In this document: positions 44,111 to 56,438 of the stretch, piece by piece | How the letters are laid out: each line of letters begins with the position of its first letter | Position numbering within the stretch: position 1 is the stretch's first letter | DNA from: Liolophura sinensis | Taxonomy: Eukaryota; Mollusca; Polyplacophora; Chitonida; Chitonidae | DNA: 64,000 bases | NCBI RefSeq assembly: GCF_032854445.1 | Contig: NW_027018037.1 | Location: 1-64,000 of the forward strand | Direction of reading: 5' to 3' | Notes under the pieces: generated by a model | The model's database searches: none | Told to the model about the DNA's origin: nothing | What the model saw: the letters and a program-made list of their open reading frames with translations, nothing else | Translations under genes and position numbers: made by a program

Positions 44111-45715
44111 TGGCGATATACGACAAATTTATACAGTGGAATTGTCGAGGCCTTAAGGCCAATTTTATTGAAATAACACAGCTTGTTCAATCATTAAATC
44201 CTATAGCCTTTTGTCTTCAGGACACTCACCTGAAGACATCTGACAAAGATAAAATAACTCTTAAAAATTATTCCTTCTACAGTACTTATTCAAATGAAGA
44301 AGAGCGACCTGCAGGCGGCTTTTCTATCTTCATCAATAACAATATTATTCACAGCCCTGTTCATCTGGATACAGAGCTTCAGGATGTGGCCGTCCGTGTT
44401 TCATTGTCGGAAACAATGACATTATGTTCCGTGTATATACTCCCGAACATTTCTTTGTCAGCTTTGCGGTTACATAATTTAATAGAACAGTTGCCAAAAC
44501 GTTTTATACTAATTGGAGATTTTAATTCCCATAACCCCCTATGGGGCAGTAATAATAAAAATGATAAGGGCAAGATAGTGAAAAATTTAAGGAGGATCTG
44601 TGTTATTACAATCATGGTTCTAATACCTATTTACATCCGTGTAATGGCGCTTATTCTGCTATTGACCTCACTATCACGGATTTTTCTTGGAGGGTGTATG
44701 ACGATGTTTGTGGTACTGACCATTGTCCTATAATCCTAGAAGATATCACTTCTAATTTTTTAGAACGTGGAGGAAATTCGATAAAGCAGATTGGATCGCA
44801 TTTGAGATGTTCTGTGAGGCTGATATCACTCCACAGACTCTCAATGCAACAGATGATCGTATGTTAACATTTAATGATCTTGTTTTACGAGCTCCCGATG
44901 GCACTATACATAAGACCTCGACAAATCCAAAAGTAAACCCTGGCATGATAAGAACTGTGGCAAATCCATTTAAGACCGCAAAAAGACCGAGCGAAATCTT
45001 AATATTTGTCCCAATGATAATAACATAAACCAGGTTCGTATTTTTAAAGCTAAGGCTCGTCAATTACTCAAGTCCAAGAGACGATCTTGTCGCCGGAACT
45101 TTGTTTCGGGCATTACGTCAAATACACCCATGCGGAAGGTCTGGAACATGGTTCAGAAGCTTAAGGGCAAAAATAATAAAGCAAAAGTTCAGCATGTAAA
45201 AGATGGCGATAATATATTAACCTCTCCATCTGATATAGCCAATAAATTAGCTGAAACATTTTCAACGAAATCTTCTTCTGAAAACTATATACTAAAGAAT
45301 TCCAACATATTAAAAACCAACAAAAGAAAATTAAATAGCCCTTTTCTTCTAAAATTTTAGAACATTATAATTTTCCTTTTAATACAGAGGAGCTTAAGAC
45401 TGCATTAAAAAGGCCCACAATACTGCTTGTGGTTCTGATAACGTATACTATAAGTTTCTGAATCATTTACCATCAGAGCCACTAGAGGTTTTTATTTGGA
45501 CTTGCTTAATCATATTTGGATAACTGGTAATTTTCCAGCCTCATGGAGGGAAGCCTGTAGTATCCCGGTCCCCAAACCGGGTAAGGATCATACTCATATA
45601 AAAAAAATTACTGTCCCATAGCTCTTTCCAGCTGTCTGTTAGACTATGGAACGGATGATTAATGATAGACTTGTTTGGTTTCTTGAAACCAACAAGTTAT
45701 TTTCTGATATTTAAT
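44110..45715 (+). pseudogene. LINE copy 11 ORF2, endonuclease and early RT
   Basis: 44110-44733 is open: KFIQWNCRGLKANFIEITQ, CLQDTHLKTSDK (the motif Glu changed to Asp), LIGDFNSHNPLWGSNN. A frameshift follows. Linker and pre-RT region 44807-45360, RT start 45400-45700 (SWREACSIPVPKPGKDH-type). Truncated before the catalytic box. Confidence 0.8.
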
Positions 45716-45905
45716 CCTCACGCCCAACACGTCACTTTGGCCCTTTCTTGGAGAGAGGCGGGAGGTCGGATGGGCCCGGTCCGATCAATCCGCTGGTCAG
45801 TTCAAGCCCTACACTTGATCCCGATTGTTATTCTTTGTCTTACCGAGATGTCAAGTTGGCTCCTCTTCAGAAGCACTTTGGAGTCAATGCAGAAGGCGGT
45901 GGCTA
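45716..45905 (+). mobile_element. LINE 5'UTR fragment (copy 12)
   Basis: About 190 bp of the middle of the 5'UTR (CACGTCACTTTGGCCC, GGAGGTCGGATGGGCCCGGT), cut at both ends. Confidence 0.75.
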
Positions 45906-46178
45906 GTACAGGCCTCGGACTTATTTTTCATAAGCGACAATGTTAACGTCTAGCGCTGTAGTTCAGTCCCAAACATTCCGTGGCCAATAAGCTTTGGTGC
46001 ATACCTGGCCCAGCCTGTGAGAAAGAAGCCATAAAAATCTTGACATAGGTTGATCGTCAAAATCTAGACCTTTCCATGCCGGCAGCTGGTAGGCGTGCCT
46101 AGCAACGCCAAGGGGACGTCACTCGCAGCCTCATCACTACCTCATACCTTGTGTCCTCTCACCCAGAATTTCCAACTT
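45906..46178. other. Unassigned DNA, likely host sequence
   Basis: No repeat similarity recognised and no coding frame of note. It continues after the SINE at 46464-46611, so this is probably the host target into which LINE and SINE inserted. Confidence 0.5.
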
Positions 46179-46190
46179 TCATCAGTAAAG

Positions 46191-46451
46191 GGGGCCTCCG
46201 TGGCTCAGTCAGTTAGCGCGATAGCGCAGCGTAATGACCCAGAAGCTTCTCACCAATGCCGTCGCTGTGAGTTCAAGTCCAGCTCATGCTGGCTTCCTCT
46301 CCGGCCGTAAGTGGGAAGGTCTGCCAACAACCTGCGGATGGTCGTGGTTTTCCCCCGGGCTCTGCCCGGTTTCCACTCACCATAATCCGTCGTATAAGTG
46401 AAATATTCTTGAGGACGGCGTAAAACACCAATCCAAAAAAAAAAAAAAAAA
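46191..46451 (+). mobile_element. tRNA-derived SINE with target-site duplication
   Basis: Complete SINE: tRNA-like head with A box TGGCTCAGTCAGTTAGCG and B box GAGTTCAAGTCC, a body (GCTTCCTCTCCGGCCGTAAG), a tail GGCGTAAAACACCAATCC and a poly-A run. It is flanked by TCATCAGTAAAG (46179-46190) and TCATCAATAAAG (46452-46463), a 12-bp target duplication with one mismatch. It is a pol III type repeat, not a working tRNA gene. Confidence 0.92.
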
Positions 46452-46807
46452 TCATCAATAAAGCTCATACCTCAAAAGTTTAGACAGTTTTCAGTATTTT
46501 AATACTAAGCATGCACCTGTGCACCTAAAATGGACGCCTGGGAGCAAAAAAAGACTTTATACCCTAAAATTCACAGAACTACACTCGTCCCTACCGAAAA
46601 ACGGAAGTTGTAATGGGGGTCTGTGTCCTAATGGGTGGATCGAGTAGATTGAATTTAACCTTTTGGTATAACTCAATCTGTTCGAGTATACCTTGCGTGG
46701 ATTCCCTGTTTTTATTCTCTTCTGGTCATCCGCAGAGGTAGATTCGCCATTGTTGGCACTCCGTGGCGGGTGGGGGACACGTAGGGTGAAATTAAATAAA
46801 ATATAAC

Positions 46808-48137
46808 ATGGCTTCATCTGTAATTACAACAGTCGTTGCTAAAAAAAGAAAAAATGGAGTTCCATTAGATATTGAAGGAGAAAATACTTATTTTCCTACC
46901 TTCTGAGTAATATATAATAATAATGAAGGCAAAATGAAAATAAATCCATTTGTACTTAAAGAAAACGTTAGAAAGTTATGCTGGAACTCTGAAAAAAGTA
47001 AAAAAAAATGAAATCTGGGAACATTTTGTTGGAAGTTTCCATAAAACAACAATATATAAATTTACTAAAAATTCAAAATATAGGAGAGCAGCCTGTTTCT
47101 GTTTCTCCACATAATACATTAAACTGCTGTCACGGCATAATTCGTGACAGAGACCAGGACCTTATTGAAATGACAGAGCAAAAAATAACTAAAGAACTAA
47201 AACATCAAGGAGTGATAAAGGTCAAACGCTTCATAATTTAAAGAGATGGAAATCTGATAAAAGGGAACACTTATATGATAACTTTTAACAGACCTTTCCT
47301 TCCGTCATCTATATTTGTCGGACCGTATAGCGTAGGAGTGGAGTTATTTATACCTAACCCCACCCGGTGTTTCTCCTGCCAGCGGTTTGGCCATGGCTGG
47401 AGTCAATGCCTCAACACACTCGTCTGCATTAGGTGTGCGGAGGGATTTGACTGCACAGAAACAATAAAATGTTTCAATTGTAGCGGAGCCCACATGGCCT
47501 CTTCCAAGGACTGCCCTCTTTTCAAAAAATAAAAAGAAATTATAACCTTAAAATGTAAAAATAATATATCCTATCAGGAAGCGAAGCCTATGGTCTCTGT
47601 CACGCATGGCCTTACCACATGTACATTTGCCAATGTTGTAAGGAAACCCACTGTTTCTGTGGGGGTCCAAACGACTTTTACTTGGCCCATTGGCAAAGAA
47701 CAGCCCCAGAAACTCGTCACGAAACCCGTAAATAAGACAGCCAGCTCATCATCTCAGACTGATATCAACCTATCTAAAATACCTAATACTTTACATAAGT
47801 ATCCAGTACTTTCTTTATCTGACAACGCATCATGTGATAATAAATCTAAATGTAATAAACCCATTGATTCTTCACAAAAAACAACGGGTGACAAAAATAA
47901 ATCTGAGAAAAATCATAAAAAGGATAAACCTAGTGGCCCCATGGAGCGTCCCTCTAAGGCCACTAGGGAACCAATCTAAACTTATTATAATTTTGGATCG
48001 TTGAAGAATGTCGATCCTTCAGTTTCATGTGCGGACCTGATGGATACATCATCTACACCTGGGTGATCTCCTAGTAGATCTCCCAAAAAATGTGGTCCCC
48101 AGTCAAGACATAAATCCCTAATACGTCTTCCTCCATT
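46808..48137 (+). pseudogene. LINE copy 13 ORF1 (type B)
   Basis: ATG 46808 (MASSVITTVVAKKRKNGVPL). Open pieces: 47008-47241 (ISPHNTLNCCHG-type, NIGEQPVSVSPHNTLNCCHG), 47275-47532 (NPTRCFSCQRFGHGWSQC, second knuckle missing its His, CFNCSGAHMASSKDC) and 47590-47979 (TFANVVRKPTVSVGVQTTFT). Type B differs from type A throughout the N-terminus. ORF1 stop and ORF2 start read TTATG, so the TAATG overlap is lost here. Confidence 0.8.
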
Positions 48138-49557
48138 ATGTCTCCTTTAGACAAAATTATACAAAAGAATTGTCAAAGTCTTAACGTAAATTTTATTGAA
48201 ATAACACAGCTAATTCAATCATTAAATCCAGTAGTCCGGTGTCTTCAGGAAACTCACCTGAAGACATCTGACAAAGAGACAGTAGCCCTTAAAAATTATT
48301 TGTTATATAGTACTTATTCAAATGAAAAACAGCGAGCTGCAGGCGGCTCCTCGATCTTCATAAATAACAGTATTATCCACAGCCCTGTTGCTCTGCATAC
48401 AGAGCTTCAGATTATGGCCGTTCGTTTTTCATTATATGAAACAGTCACATTATGTTCGGTGTATATACCTCCGAACATTTCTTTGTCAGCTTCTCAGTTA
48501 CATAATCTTACAGAACAATTGCCTCAACCGTTTATTATAATGGGAGATTTTAATTCTCATAACCCTCTATGCGGCAGTAACAACAATAATAATAAGGGCA
48601 AGATAGTCGAAGACTACTTGTGTAAGGAAGAACTATGTTATTACAATGATGGTTCTAATACCTATGTACATTTAGGTAATGGCACTTATTCTGCTGTCGA
48701 TCTCACTATCAGATATCCATCACTTCTCCTTGACTTTTCTTGGAGGGTGCATGACGATCTTTGTGGTAGTGACCATTTTCCTATTATCCTAGAGCATATC
48801 ACTTCTAATTCCTTAGAACGTGTAGCTAGGTGGAAATTCGATAAAGCAGATTGGATCGCATTTGAGATGTTCTGTGAGGCTGATATCACTCCAGACACTC
48901 TCAATGCAGTAAATGATCCTATATTAAAATTTAACGAGCTTGTATTACGAGCTGCCGATAGAACTATCCCTAAAACCTCGACAAATCCAAAATCCAAAAG
49001 TAAACCCTGGTATGATAAGAACTGTCGCAAAGCCATTAAAGAACGCAAAAAGCCGAGAGGAATTTTAACATATGTCCCAATGATAATAACATAAACCAGG
49101 TTCGTATTTTTAAAGCTAAGGCTCGTCGATTACTCAAGTCCAAGAGACGATCTTGTTGGCGAAACTTTGTTTCGGGCATTACGTCAAAAACACCCATGCG
49201 TAAGGTCTGGAACATGGTTCAGAAACTTAAGGGCAAAAATAATAAAGCAAAAGTTCAGCATTTGAAAGATGGGGATAATATATTAACTTCTCCACCCGAT
49301 ATAGCTGAAAACTAGCTGAAACAATTTCAAAGAAATCTTCTTGTGAGAATTATACTAAAAAATTCCAACGTTGTAAAAACCAGGAGAAAATTAAGTAGCC
49401 CTTTTCTTCTAAGAATTTAGAAGATTATAATTGTCCTTTTAATATCGACGAACATAAAACTGCATTAAAAATGGCCCCGATACTGAATGTGGTCCTGATA
49501 ATGTATATTATAAGTTTTTGAATCATTTACCACCTGAGCGACTGGAGACTCGAAAAC
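48138..49557 (+). pseudogene. LINE copy 13 ORF2, long open endonuclease frame
   Basis: 318 open codons (48138-49094): RCLQETHLKTSDK, IIMGDFNSHNPLCGSNN, DDLCGSDHFPIILEH, so the EEP metal-binding and SDH motifs are all present, although the first motif reads IQKNCQS instead of IQWNCRG. Linker STNPKSKSKPWYDKNCRKAI. A frameshift at about 49060 and stops follow; RT is absent. Confidence 0.88.
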
Positions 49558-49689
49558 CAGCATATTAAAAAATAGTACATCTGGAAAGCTATATGTATAT
49601 AACTTTTTATCTATAAATATTTCAGACAGCGATGCTGTCAAATAAATCATATATACAGTTAACTGTGTAGAATCTTTGCCGAACATGAA

Positions 49690-52600
49690 CAAAGTCTACA
49701 GTCAATCAGAATATGTTTGATGCCATATTGTGCATCACATCCAACACCCTCGGGAGTACAGCCCCCATCTAAGATGAAATTGTGTGTCAGATGAGAGCGC
49801 GGAACACGACACCTAGTTTAAACTACTTGGTCTCTACGAGACATTTGACAAGTATAGGCATTGTAGCCAATAACCGGGTGAATAGCATGCACTTTATTAT
49901 GGATCTGCAAGTCCCATTCAACCTGCAAAAGGCGACAAATATATTTAAGAATATTAGATTTTATGTCAGTGTACGGTATTTTAACCCAAGACACAGGTTT
50001 ATACAGGGAAGCTTTCGCTTGCCTGTTCACGACTGTATTTCCATGAATACCAGTGTGACTTGGTATCCAACAGAATATAATATCTTCACCTCTTAATTAG
50101 TTTTCTATGTTTGCCTCTGATCTAAAGTTTCGGTGAATTTTTAAATTTATTATTCTGAATTGCCAAAAGGCAAGACAGCGAGTCGCAGCATATCACTGCC
50201 CCTCTGGGCATGCCCAGAGGAAACATATGATAAGGCCAGAAGTAGAGCTCTGTCCTCTGCAGAAAAGATAAAAGATGAAGGTGGCAGACAAAGAGAAGTG
50301 ACCCGCTGCTCTAAGATAGCCGCAGCCGCAACCCTGTCTCCATCCTATGACCCGTCAGTATATATAAATTATAATCCATATAATCAGCCTTGATTGCAGC
50401 AAAACTTTGCTGAATTAGAAGAGGATTTGTACTTGATTTATTATATTTACGAAGATCAAATATTAGTTTAGGTTGTGGGAGAAGCCATGTAGGAGACTCC
50501 GAAAAAGACACCGGAGCTATATCCTCCAGCTTGATGTTAGCTTCAACAATATGGTCGCGTATGCGAAGATCGAACGAAGGGCTACTGTTAGGACATTTAT
50601 TAAATTTATCCACATATGATGGATTACAAACACAGTCATAGGCAGGGTTTGTTGGATGAGCTTTAAGCTTTGCAGCATATTGAAGGCTCTGTTTTATACG
50701 TCGATGATATAAAGAAGGCTCATTTGCCTCCACGTATAAACTTTATACTGGGCAGGTTCTAAAAGCACCAAGGCTGAGCCTCAAACCTTGATGATGAACA
50801 GGATCCAACATTTTAATGTACGACTTCCTAGTGGAACCGTAAATGATGGATCCATAATCCAATTTAGATCTCACAAGAGAACGATATAAATTAGGTAAAA
50901 CTGATCGGTCAGCACCTCAATCGGTGCTAGACAAGACCTTAGTTATATCGAGAGCCTTTGTACATTTAGCTTTAAGCATTTTAATATGAGGTATAAAAGA
51001 TAGCTTACTATAAAATATTATAGCTATATAAACAATTTTAATCTGTTTACCACAAAAATTAAGCTCAGGGTCAAGATGAAGTTTCCGTTTATTACAAAAA
51101 TCTATACCGACGGTTTTACACGTTAAAAATCTAAAAAAGTTTTCAGTTGCCAGTTTCTTGATCTTATTGAGACAAAACTGCAACTGACGTTTGATATTAT
51201 TCATATTCTTAGCTTGGTAGCATATAAGGAAATCATCCACGTATAAAGAACCCTCTGTGTCAGATATTAAGGTTTTTGCTAGGCTATTTATTTGAATGCT
51301 AAACAGAGTTGGTGATAGAACGCTGCCTGGGGTACACCCATTTCCCTGCTTATAAGAGTTAGAAAGAGTGGACCCAACCCGTACCTTAAACTGACGAATC
51401 AGATAAAAATTGTGATATAAATATAGGTAAGCGACCTTTAAGACCCATATTCGCGAGACCTTTTAAAATACCATATTTCCTTGTCGTGTCGTAGGCCTTT
51501 TCAAGGTCAAAAGATATGGACACCACATGTTCCTTTATTGATGAAGCCATCGCGAATAAAAGTTTGAAATCGAACAAGGTGATCCATGGTAGATTTCCCT
51601 TGCCGAAAACCACACTGAACATTAGATAAAAGCCTGTTAGTTTCGAAAAACCAAACAAGTCTATCAATAATCATCCGTTCCATAGTCTTACAGACACAGC
51701 TGGAAAGAGCTATGGGACGATAATTATTTGGATCGGTATAATCCTTACCAGGTTTGGGAAGCGGGATAATACACACTTCCCTCCACGACAATGGGAAATT
51801 ACCAGTTATCTAAATGTCATTAAGCAAGTCCAAGAGAGTCTCAAGTGGCTCAGGTGGCAAATGGTTAAGAAGTTTATAATATACGTTATCAGGAACGCAA
51901 GCAGTATCGTGGGCCTTTCTTAATGCAGTTGTAAGTTCCTCGATGTGAAAAGGACGATTATAATCTACTAAACGTTTAGAAGAAAACGGCAATTTAATTC
52001 TCTCCTTTTGGATTACAATATTTTAGAATTCTTTAGTATAATTCTCAGAAGAAGATTTCTTGGAAATCTCAGCTAATTTATTGGCTATATCAGATGGAGA
52101 GGTTAATATATTATCTCCATCATTTAAATGCTGGACTTTGGCTTTATTTTTTTTTTGCCCTTAAGTTTCTAAACCATGTTCCAGACCTTACGCATAGGTG
52201 TTTTTGACGTAATGCCCGAAACAAAGTTCCGCCAACAAGATCATCTGTTGGACTTGAGTAATCGGCGAGCCAAGAGCTCTAAAAATACAAACCTGGTTTA
52301 AGTTATTATCATTGGGACATATATTAAAATTTCGCTTGGCCTTTTTGCGGTCCTTATTGGCTTTAAGGACCTGATTATACCAGGGTTTACTCTTCGATTT
52401 TGGATTTGTCGAGGTTTTAGGGATAGTTTTATCGGCAGCTCGTAAAACAAGCTTGTTAAATTTTAATATAGGATCATATGCTGCATTGGATTTCTCTGGG
52501 GGTAATATCAGCCTCACAGAACATCTCAAATGCGATCCAATCTGCTTTATCGAATTTCCATCTAGCTACATGTTCTAAAGAATTAGAAGTGATAGGCTCT

Positions 52601-53244
52601 AGGATTATAGGAAAATGGTCACTACCACAAAGATCGTCATGCACCTTTCAACAAAAATCAAGAAGTGATTGATCTGTAATAGTTAGATCGATAGCAGAAT
52701 AAGTGCCATTACACGGATGTAAATAGGTATTAGAACCATCACTGAAATAACAGTTCCTCCTTAGATAAGAAATTTTTCACTATCTTGCCCTTATTATTAT
52801 TGTTATTACTGCCCCAAAGAGGGTTACGGAAATTAACATCCCCCAGTATCATAGGTTTTGGCAACTGTTCTATTAAATTATGTAACTTGAAAGTTGACAA
52901 AGAAATGTTCGGGGGAATGTACCCTGAACATAATGTGATTGTTTCAGACAATGAAACACGGACAGCCACAGCCTGAAGCCTGTATTCAGAGCAACAGGGC
53001 TGTGAATAGCATTGTTATTGATTAAGATAGGAGAGCCGCCTGCAGCTCGCTCTTCTTCACTTCAACAAGTACTATATAATGAATAATTTTTAAGAGTTAT
53101 TTTATTTTTGTGAGATGTCTTCAGGAGAGTTTCCTGAAGACACAGGGCTACTGGATTTAAAGATTGAATTAGCTGTGTTATTTTGATAAAGTTTACCTTA
53201 AGACCTCGACAATCCACCTGTATAATTTTGTCTAAGGAAGACAT
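49690..53244 (-). pseudogene. LINE copy 14 ORF2, endonuclease-RT-RNase H-C-terminal domain
   Basis: Starts MSSLDKIIQVDCRGLKVNF at 53244. Endonuclease pieces: LCLQETLLKTSHK, MILGDVNFRNPLWGSNN (Asp-Phe-Asn changed to Asp-Val-Asn). Linker 52529-52188. RT 51992-50917: CIIPLPKPGKDYTDPNNYRP, VQCGFRQGKSTMDHL, SFDLEKAYDTTRKYGIL, then LYVDDFLICYQAKNMNNIKR. RT C-terminus and RNase H start 50733-50311. RNase H and C-terminal remains 50030-49690 (MNRQAKASLYKPVS). About ten frame breaks. Confidence 0.87.
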
Positions 53245-54576
53245 TATGGAGGAAGGCGTATGGGGGATTTATGTCTGGACCGAGGACGACCCTTTTTGGG
53301 AGATCTACTAGGAGATCTCCCAGGTGCAGATGATGTATTTATCACGTCTGCACATGATGTCGACGGATCAACGTCCTCCAACGATCCAAAGTTATTATAA
53401 GTTTCGATTGGGTCCCTAGTGGCCTTGGAGAGACGCTCCAGGAGGCCACTAGTTTTATCCCTTTTATGATTTTTCTCAGAGTTATTTTTGTCACTCGTTG
53501 CTTTCTGTGAAGAATCAAAGAATGTTTTTTAGTTAGGCTTATATCAGTTTGTGATGAGGAGCTGGCTTTCTTATTTAAGGAATTCATGACCAGTTGCTGT
53601 GGATGCTCTTTGCCAATGGGCCAAGTAAAAGTTGTTTGGACCCCTACAGAAACAGTGGTTTTCCTTACAACATTGGCATATGTGGATGTAGTAGGGCCAG
53701 ACCAGACGCTTCGCTTCCTGGTATGATATATTGTTTTCACACTTTAGGGGTATGATTTCTTTTTTATTTTTTGAAGAGAAGGCAGTCTTTGGAAGAGGCC
53801 GAGGGCTCCATTACAATTGAAACATTTTATTGTTTTTGTGCAGTGGAAGCCCTCGTGACCTGCTTCCGCACATGTAAAACAGACCAGTGTGTAGCGGCAT
53901 TGACTCCTGTCATGGCCAAGCAGCTGGCAGGAAAAACACCGGGATGAGTTGGGTATAAACAACTCCACCCTTACACTATATGGCCCGATAAATATTGATG
54001 ACGGAAGTGACGGTTTATTGAATGTTAACATATATGTGTTGGTTTTAATGAGATTCCCAGTTCTTTTAATTTCGAAGCGTTTTACTTTTATCACTCCTTG
54101 GTGTTTTAAATTTTCAGTTATATTTCGTTCAGTTTGTTCGGAAAGGTCCTGGTCTCTGTCACGAATTATGCCATGACAGCAGTTTAATGTATTATGTGGA
54201 GAAACAGAAACAGGCTGCTCTCCTATAATTTGAAATTTTAGTAAATTTATATATTGTTGTTGTATGGAAACTTCCAACAAAATGTTCCCAGATTTCATTT
54301 TTTTGACTTTTTTCAGAGTTCCAGCATAACTTTCTAACGTTTTCTTTAAGTACAAATGGAAATGTTTCCAGATTTCATTTTTTACCTGTTTTAACGTTCC
54401 TGCATAACTTTCTACTGTTTTTTTTTAATACGAATAGGTTTATTTTCATGTTGCCTTCATTTTTATTTGATATAACCATAAATGTAGGAAAATAATCTTT
54501 TTCTGTTTCAATTTCTAGTGGAAACTCATTTCTCCTTTTTTTAACCAACGACTCTTGAAGGTTGAGACGAGGCCAT
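53244..54576 (-). pseudogene. LINE copy 14 ORF1 (type B)
   Basis: ATG 54576 (MASSQPSRVVG-like), a duplicated stretch at 54300-54430 that repeats the codons for ESYAGTLKKVKK, then 54355-53744 open: VSVSPHNTLNCCHGIIRDRD, PNSSRCFSCQLLGHDRSQC, CFTCAEAGHEGFHC, CFNCNGALGL (third knuckle lost its His). C-terminus 53740-53342. Stop TAA overlaps the ORF2 ATG. Confidence 0.82.
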
Positions 54577-55185
54577 AATGTATGTTTTATTAATTTCACC
54601 TTACGTGTCCCCCACCCGCCACGAAGTGCCAACAAGGGCGAATCTACCTCTGCGGATGACCAGCAGAGAACAGAAGCACGCAATCCACGCAAGGTATACT
54701 CTAACAGATTGAGTTATACCAACAAGGTTAAACTCAATCTACCCGATTGACCCACCGCCTTCTATACTGATCCCGAACAAGAACGTCTGGGGAAAAACTC
54801 AAACTTAACATCACCGTGCGTGAAAGAATATCAAACTGGATCAAGTGTAGGGCTTGACGCGACCAGCCTATTGATCGGACCGGGACCATCCGACCCGCCG
54901 TCTCTCTCCAAGCAAGGGCCAAAGTGGAGTGTTGGGCGTGAGGATCTTGCAAGACCAACACACCATCAGCCACCAGGATCCCGTCCTCGGAGATTACGGG
55001 TCGCAACCCACGGCAAACAGGTCGCTTCCCGGTTGCCTCTCAAACAACCTAGAAGATGTGAGCCTATTATATTCGCCGGGCTCACACAGGAGAGCTCTAG
55101 GTTAGTCGACTTTTACGACAAGCTTGCCTAAAGGGCTGAGGTCCTATTCTTATCACCCCGAGAACCCCACGGGGGGGGGGGGTGC

Positions 55186-56438
55186 TTTTAGAACCTCTTC
55201 AGTAGAGATTTTATACGTAGAAGCTAGCGAGCCTTATTCAAAGGCGTGTTGAACTGAGCCTTCAATATGCTACAAAGCTTAAAGCTCATCCAACAAACTC
55301 TGCCTGCGACTGTTTTCAATCCATGATATGTAGACCACTAAATGCCCTAACAAGATCCCTTCGTTCGGTGTTCGTGTTAGGGATCATATTGTGGAAGCCA
55401 ACATTTAACTTGTGGACATAGCTCCTGTTTCTTTTCCAGAGTCCCCTCTATGGCTTTTCCCACAGCCTGAAATGATATTAGATCTTCATAAAGATAATAA
55501 ATCCAATACAAATGCTTTTATAACTCTGCAAGGCTTTGAGGAAATTAAGGGTAATTATCCAGATTACAAATTTATATATACTGATGTGTCAAACGATGGG
55601 GAGAGAGTTGAGGCTGAGGCTGTCTTCGAACAACGGGTCACTTCTCTTCGTCTTTCGCCTTCAATGTTTTCTGCAGAGGCCAGTACACTTTTCCTGGACT
55701 TATCATATGTTTCTTCTGGGCGTGCCCTGAAATACTGGAAATGTTCGCCTTACACAGAAAAGTAATTAAAAAAGGTAAAGATATATTCTGTTGGATGCCA
55801 AGACATATTGGTATCCCCGGAAACACAGTCGTGGACAGGGAGGCAAAGGCTACCCTAAATAAATCCATATCAAAAGTTGAAATTCCTTATACTTACGTGA
55901 AGTCTGATATTCTGAAATATATTCGTCGTCTTTGGGAGGGTGAATGGAACTTGCAGGTCCATAATAAACTGCATGCTATTCACCTGGTCATTGGCTACAG
56001 TAATTATACTTGCAAAAAGTCTCGTAGAGACCAAGTAGTTTTAACAAGGAGTCGTAACACAATTTTATCCTCGATCGGAGCAGTGCTCCCGTGTGTGTTG
56101 ATGCTTAATACGGCATCAAACATACCTTGCTTGACTGTGCATGTTGGGCAGGGATTCTACGCAGTCAACTCTATATATGATTTATTTGACGGCATCGCTG
56201 GAGATGTTGTCACAAAATTTTGAAAGCCATTGGCCTATATCATAAAATATAAATTTTAATTGTCTTAAACATTAATAGATAAACAATATGTCTAGAAATC
56301 TATATGTATATAACTTTTTAAAATATGCTTGTTTTTGAATTTTAACTTTTATTTTTCTTTTATATGATTTTAAAAATGTCTGTACTTATTGTTTTATTTT
56401 TGATGTTCACCCTATCACATCGAAAACATTAACCGTCT
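55186..56438 (+). mobile_element. LINE fragment 15, RT C-terminus to 3'UTR, cut by M2
   Basis: Plus strand, beginning at GGTGCTTTTAGAACCTC in the RT C-terminus. RNase H 55412-55765 (FIYTDVSNDGERVEAEAV with the first Asp intact, SAEASTLFLDLSYVSSGRAL) and 55741-56223 (CWMPRHIGIPGNTVVDREAK, RRLWEGEWNLQVHNKLHAIH). The 3'UTR stops at 56438 inside the ACCGTCT motif where M2 begins; the tail should lie beyond M2. Confidence 0.85.

Larger units (their letters stand above)
42266..45715 (+). mobile_element. LINE copy 11, 5'UTR, ORF1 and ORF2 up to RT
   Basis: 5'UTR 42266-42710 with a deletion near its end, a TA microsatellite (42711-42743), ORF1 42756-44110, ORF2 from 44110. Cut at 45715 within RT by another 5'UTR fragment. 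Confidence 0.85.
46612..49557 (+). mobile_element. LINE copy 13 (type B), 5' part through early ORF2
   Basis: Partial 5'UTR (46612-46800), ORF1 type B (46808-48137) and ORF2 from 48138, with the longest open endonuclease frame in the window. Cut at about 49557, where an inverted LINE begins with the same junction sequence as at 20333. Confidence 0.85.
49558..55185 (-). mobile_element. LINE copy 14 (type B), minus strand, nearly full length
   Basis: Reads from a complete 5'UTR (55185-54590, starting with an 11-C run) through ORF1 (54576-53244) and ORF2 (53244-49690) into the first part of the 3'UTR at 49558. It lacks the ATTC tail. It is the most complete LINE in the window, but many stops remain. 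It separates copy 13 from the plus-strand fragment 15. Confidence 0.9.

Noticed and set aside
46191-46290. tRNA gene
   Set aside because: A and B boxes are present, but the cloverleaf is not kept and the unit continues into a SINE body, tail, poly-A and target duplication.
54820-55131. 103-codon plus-strand protein
   Set aside because: Antisense of the 5'UTR of LINE copy 14.
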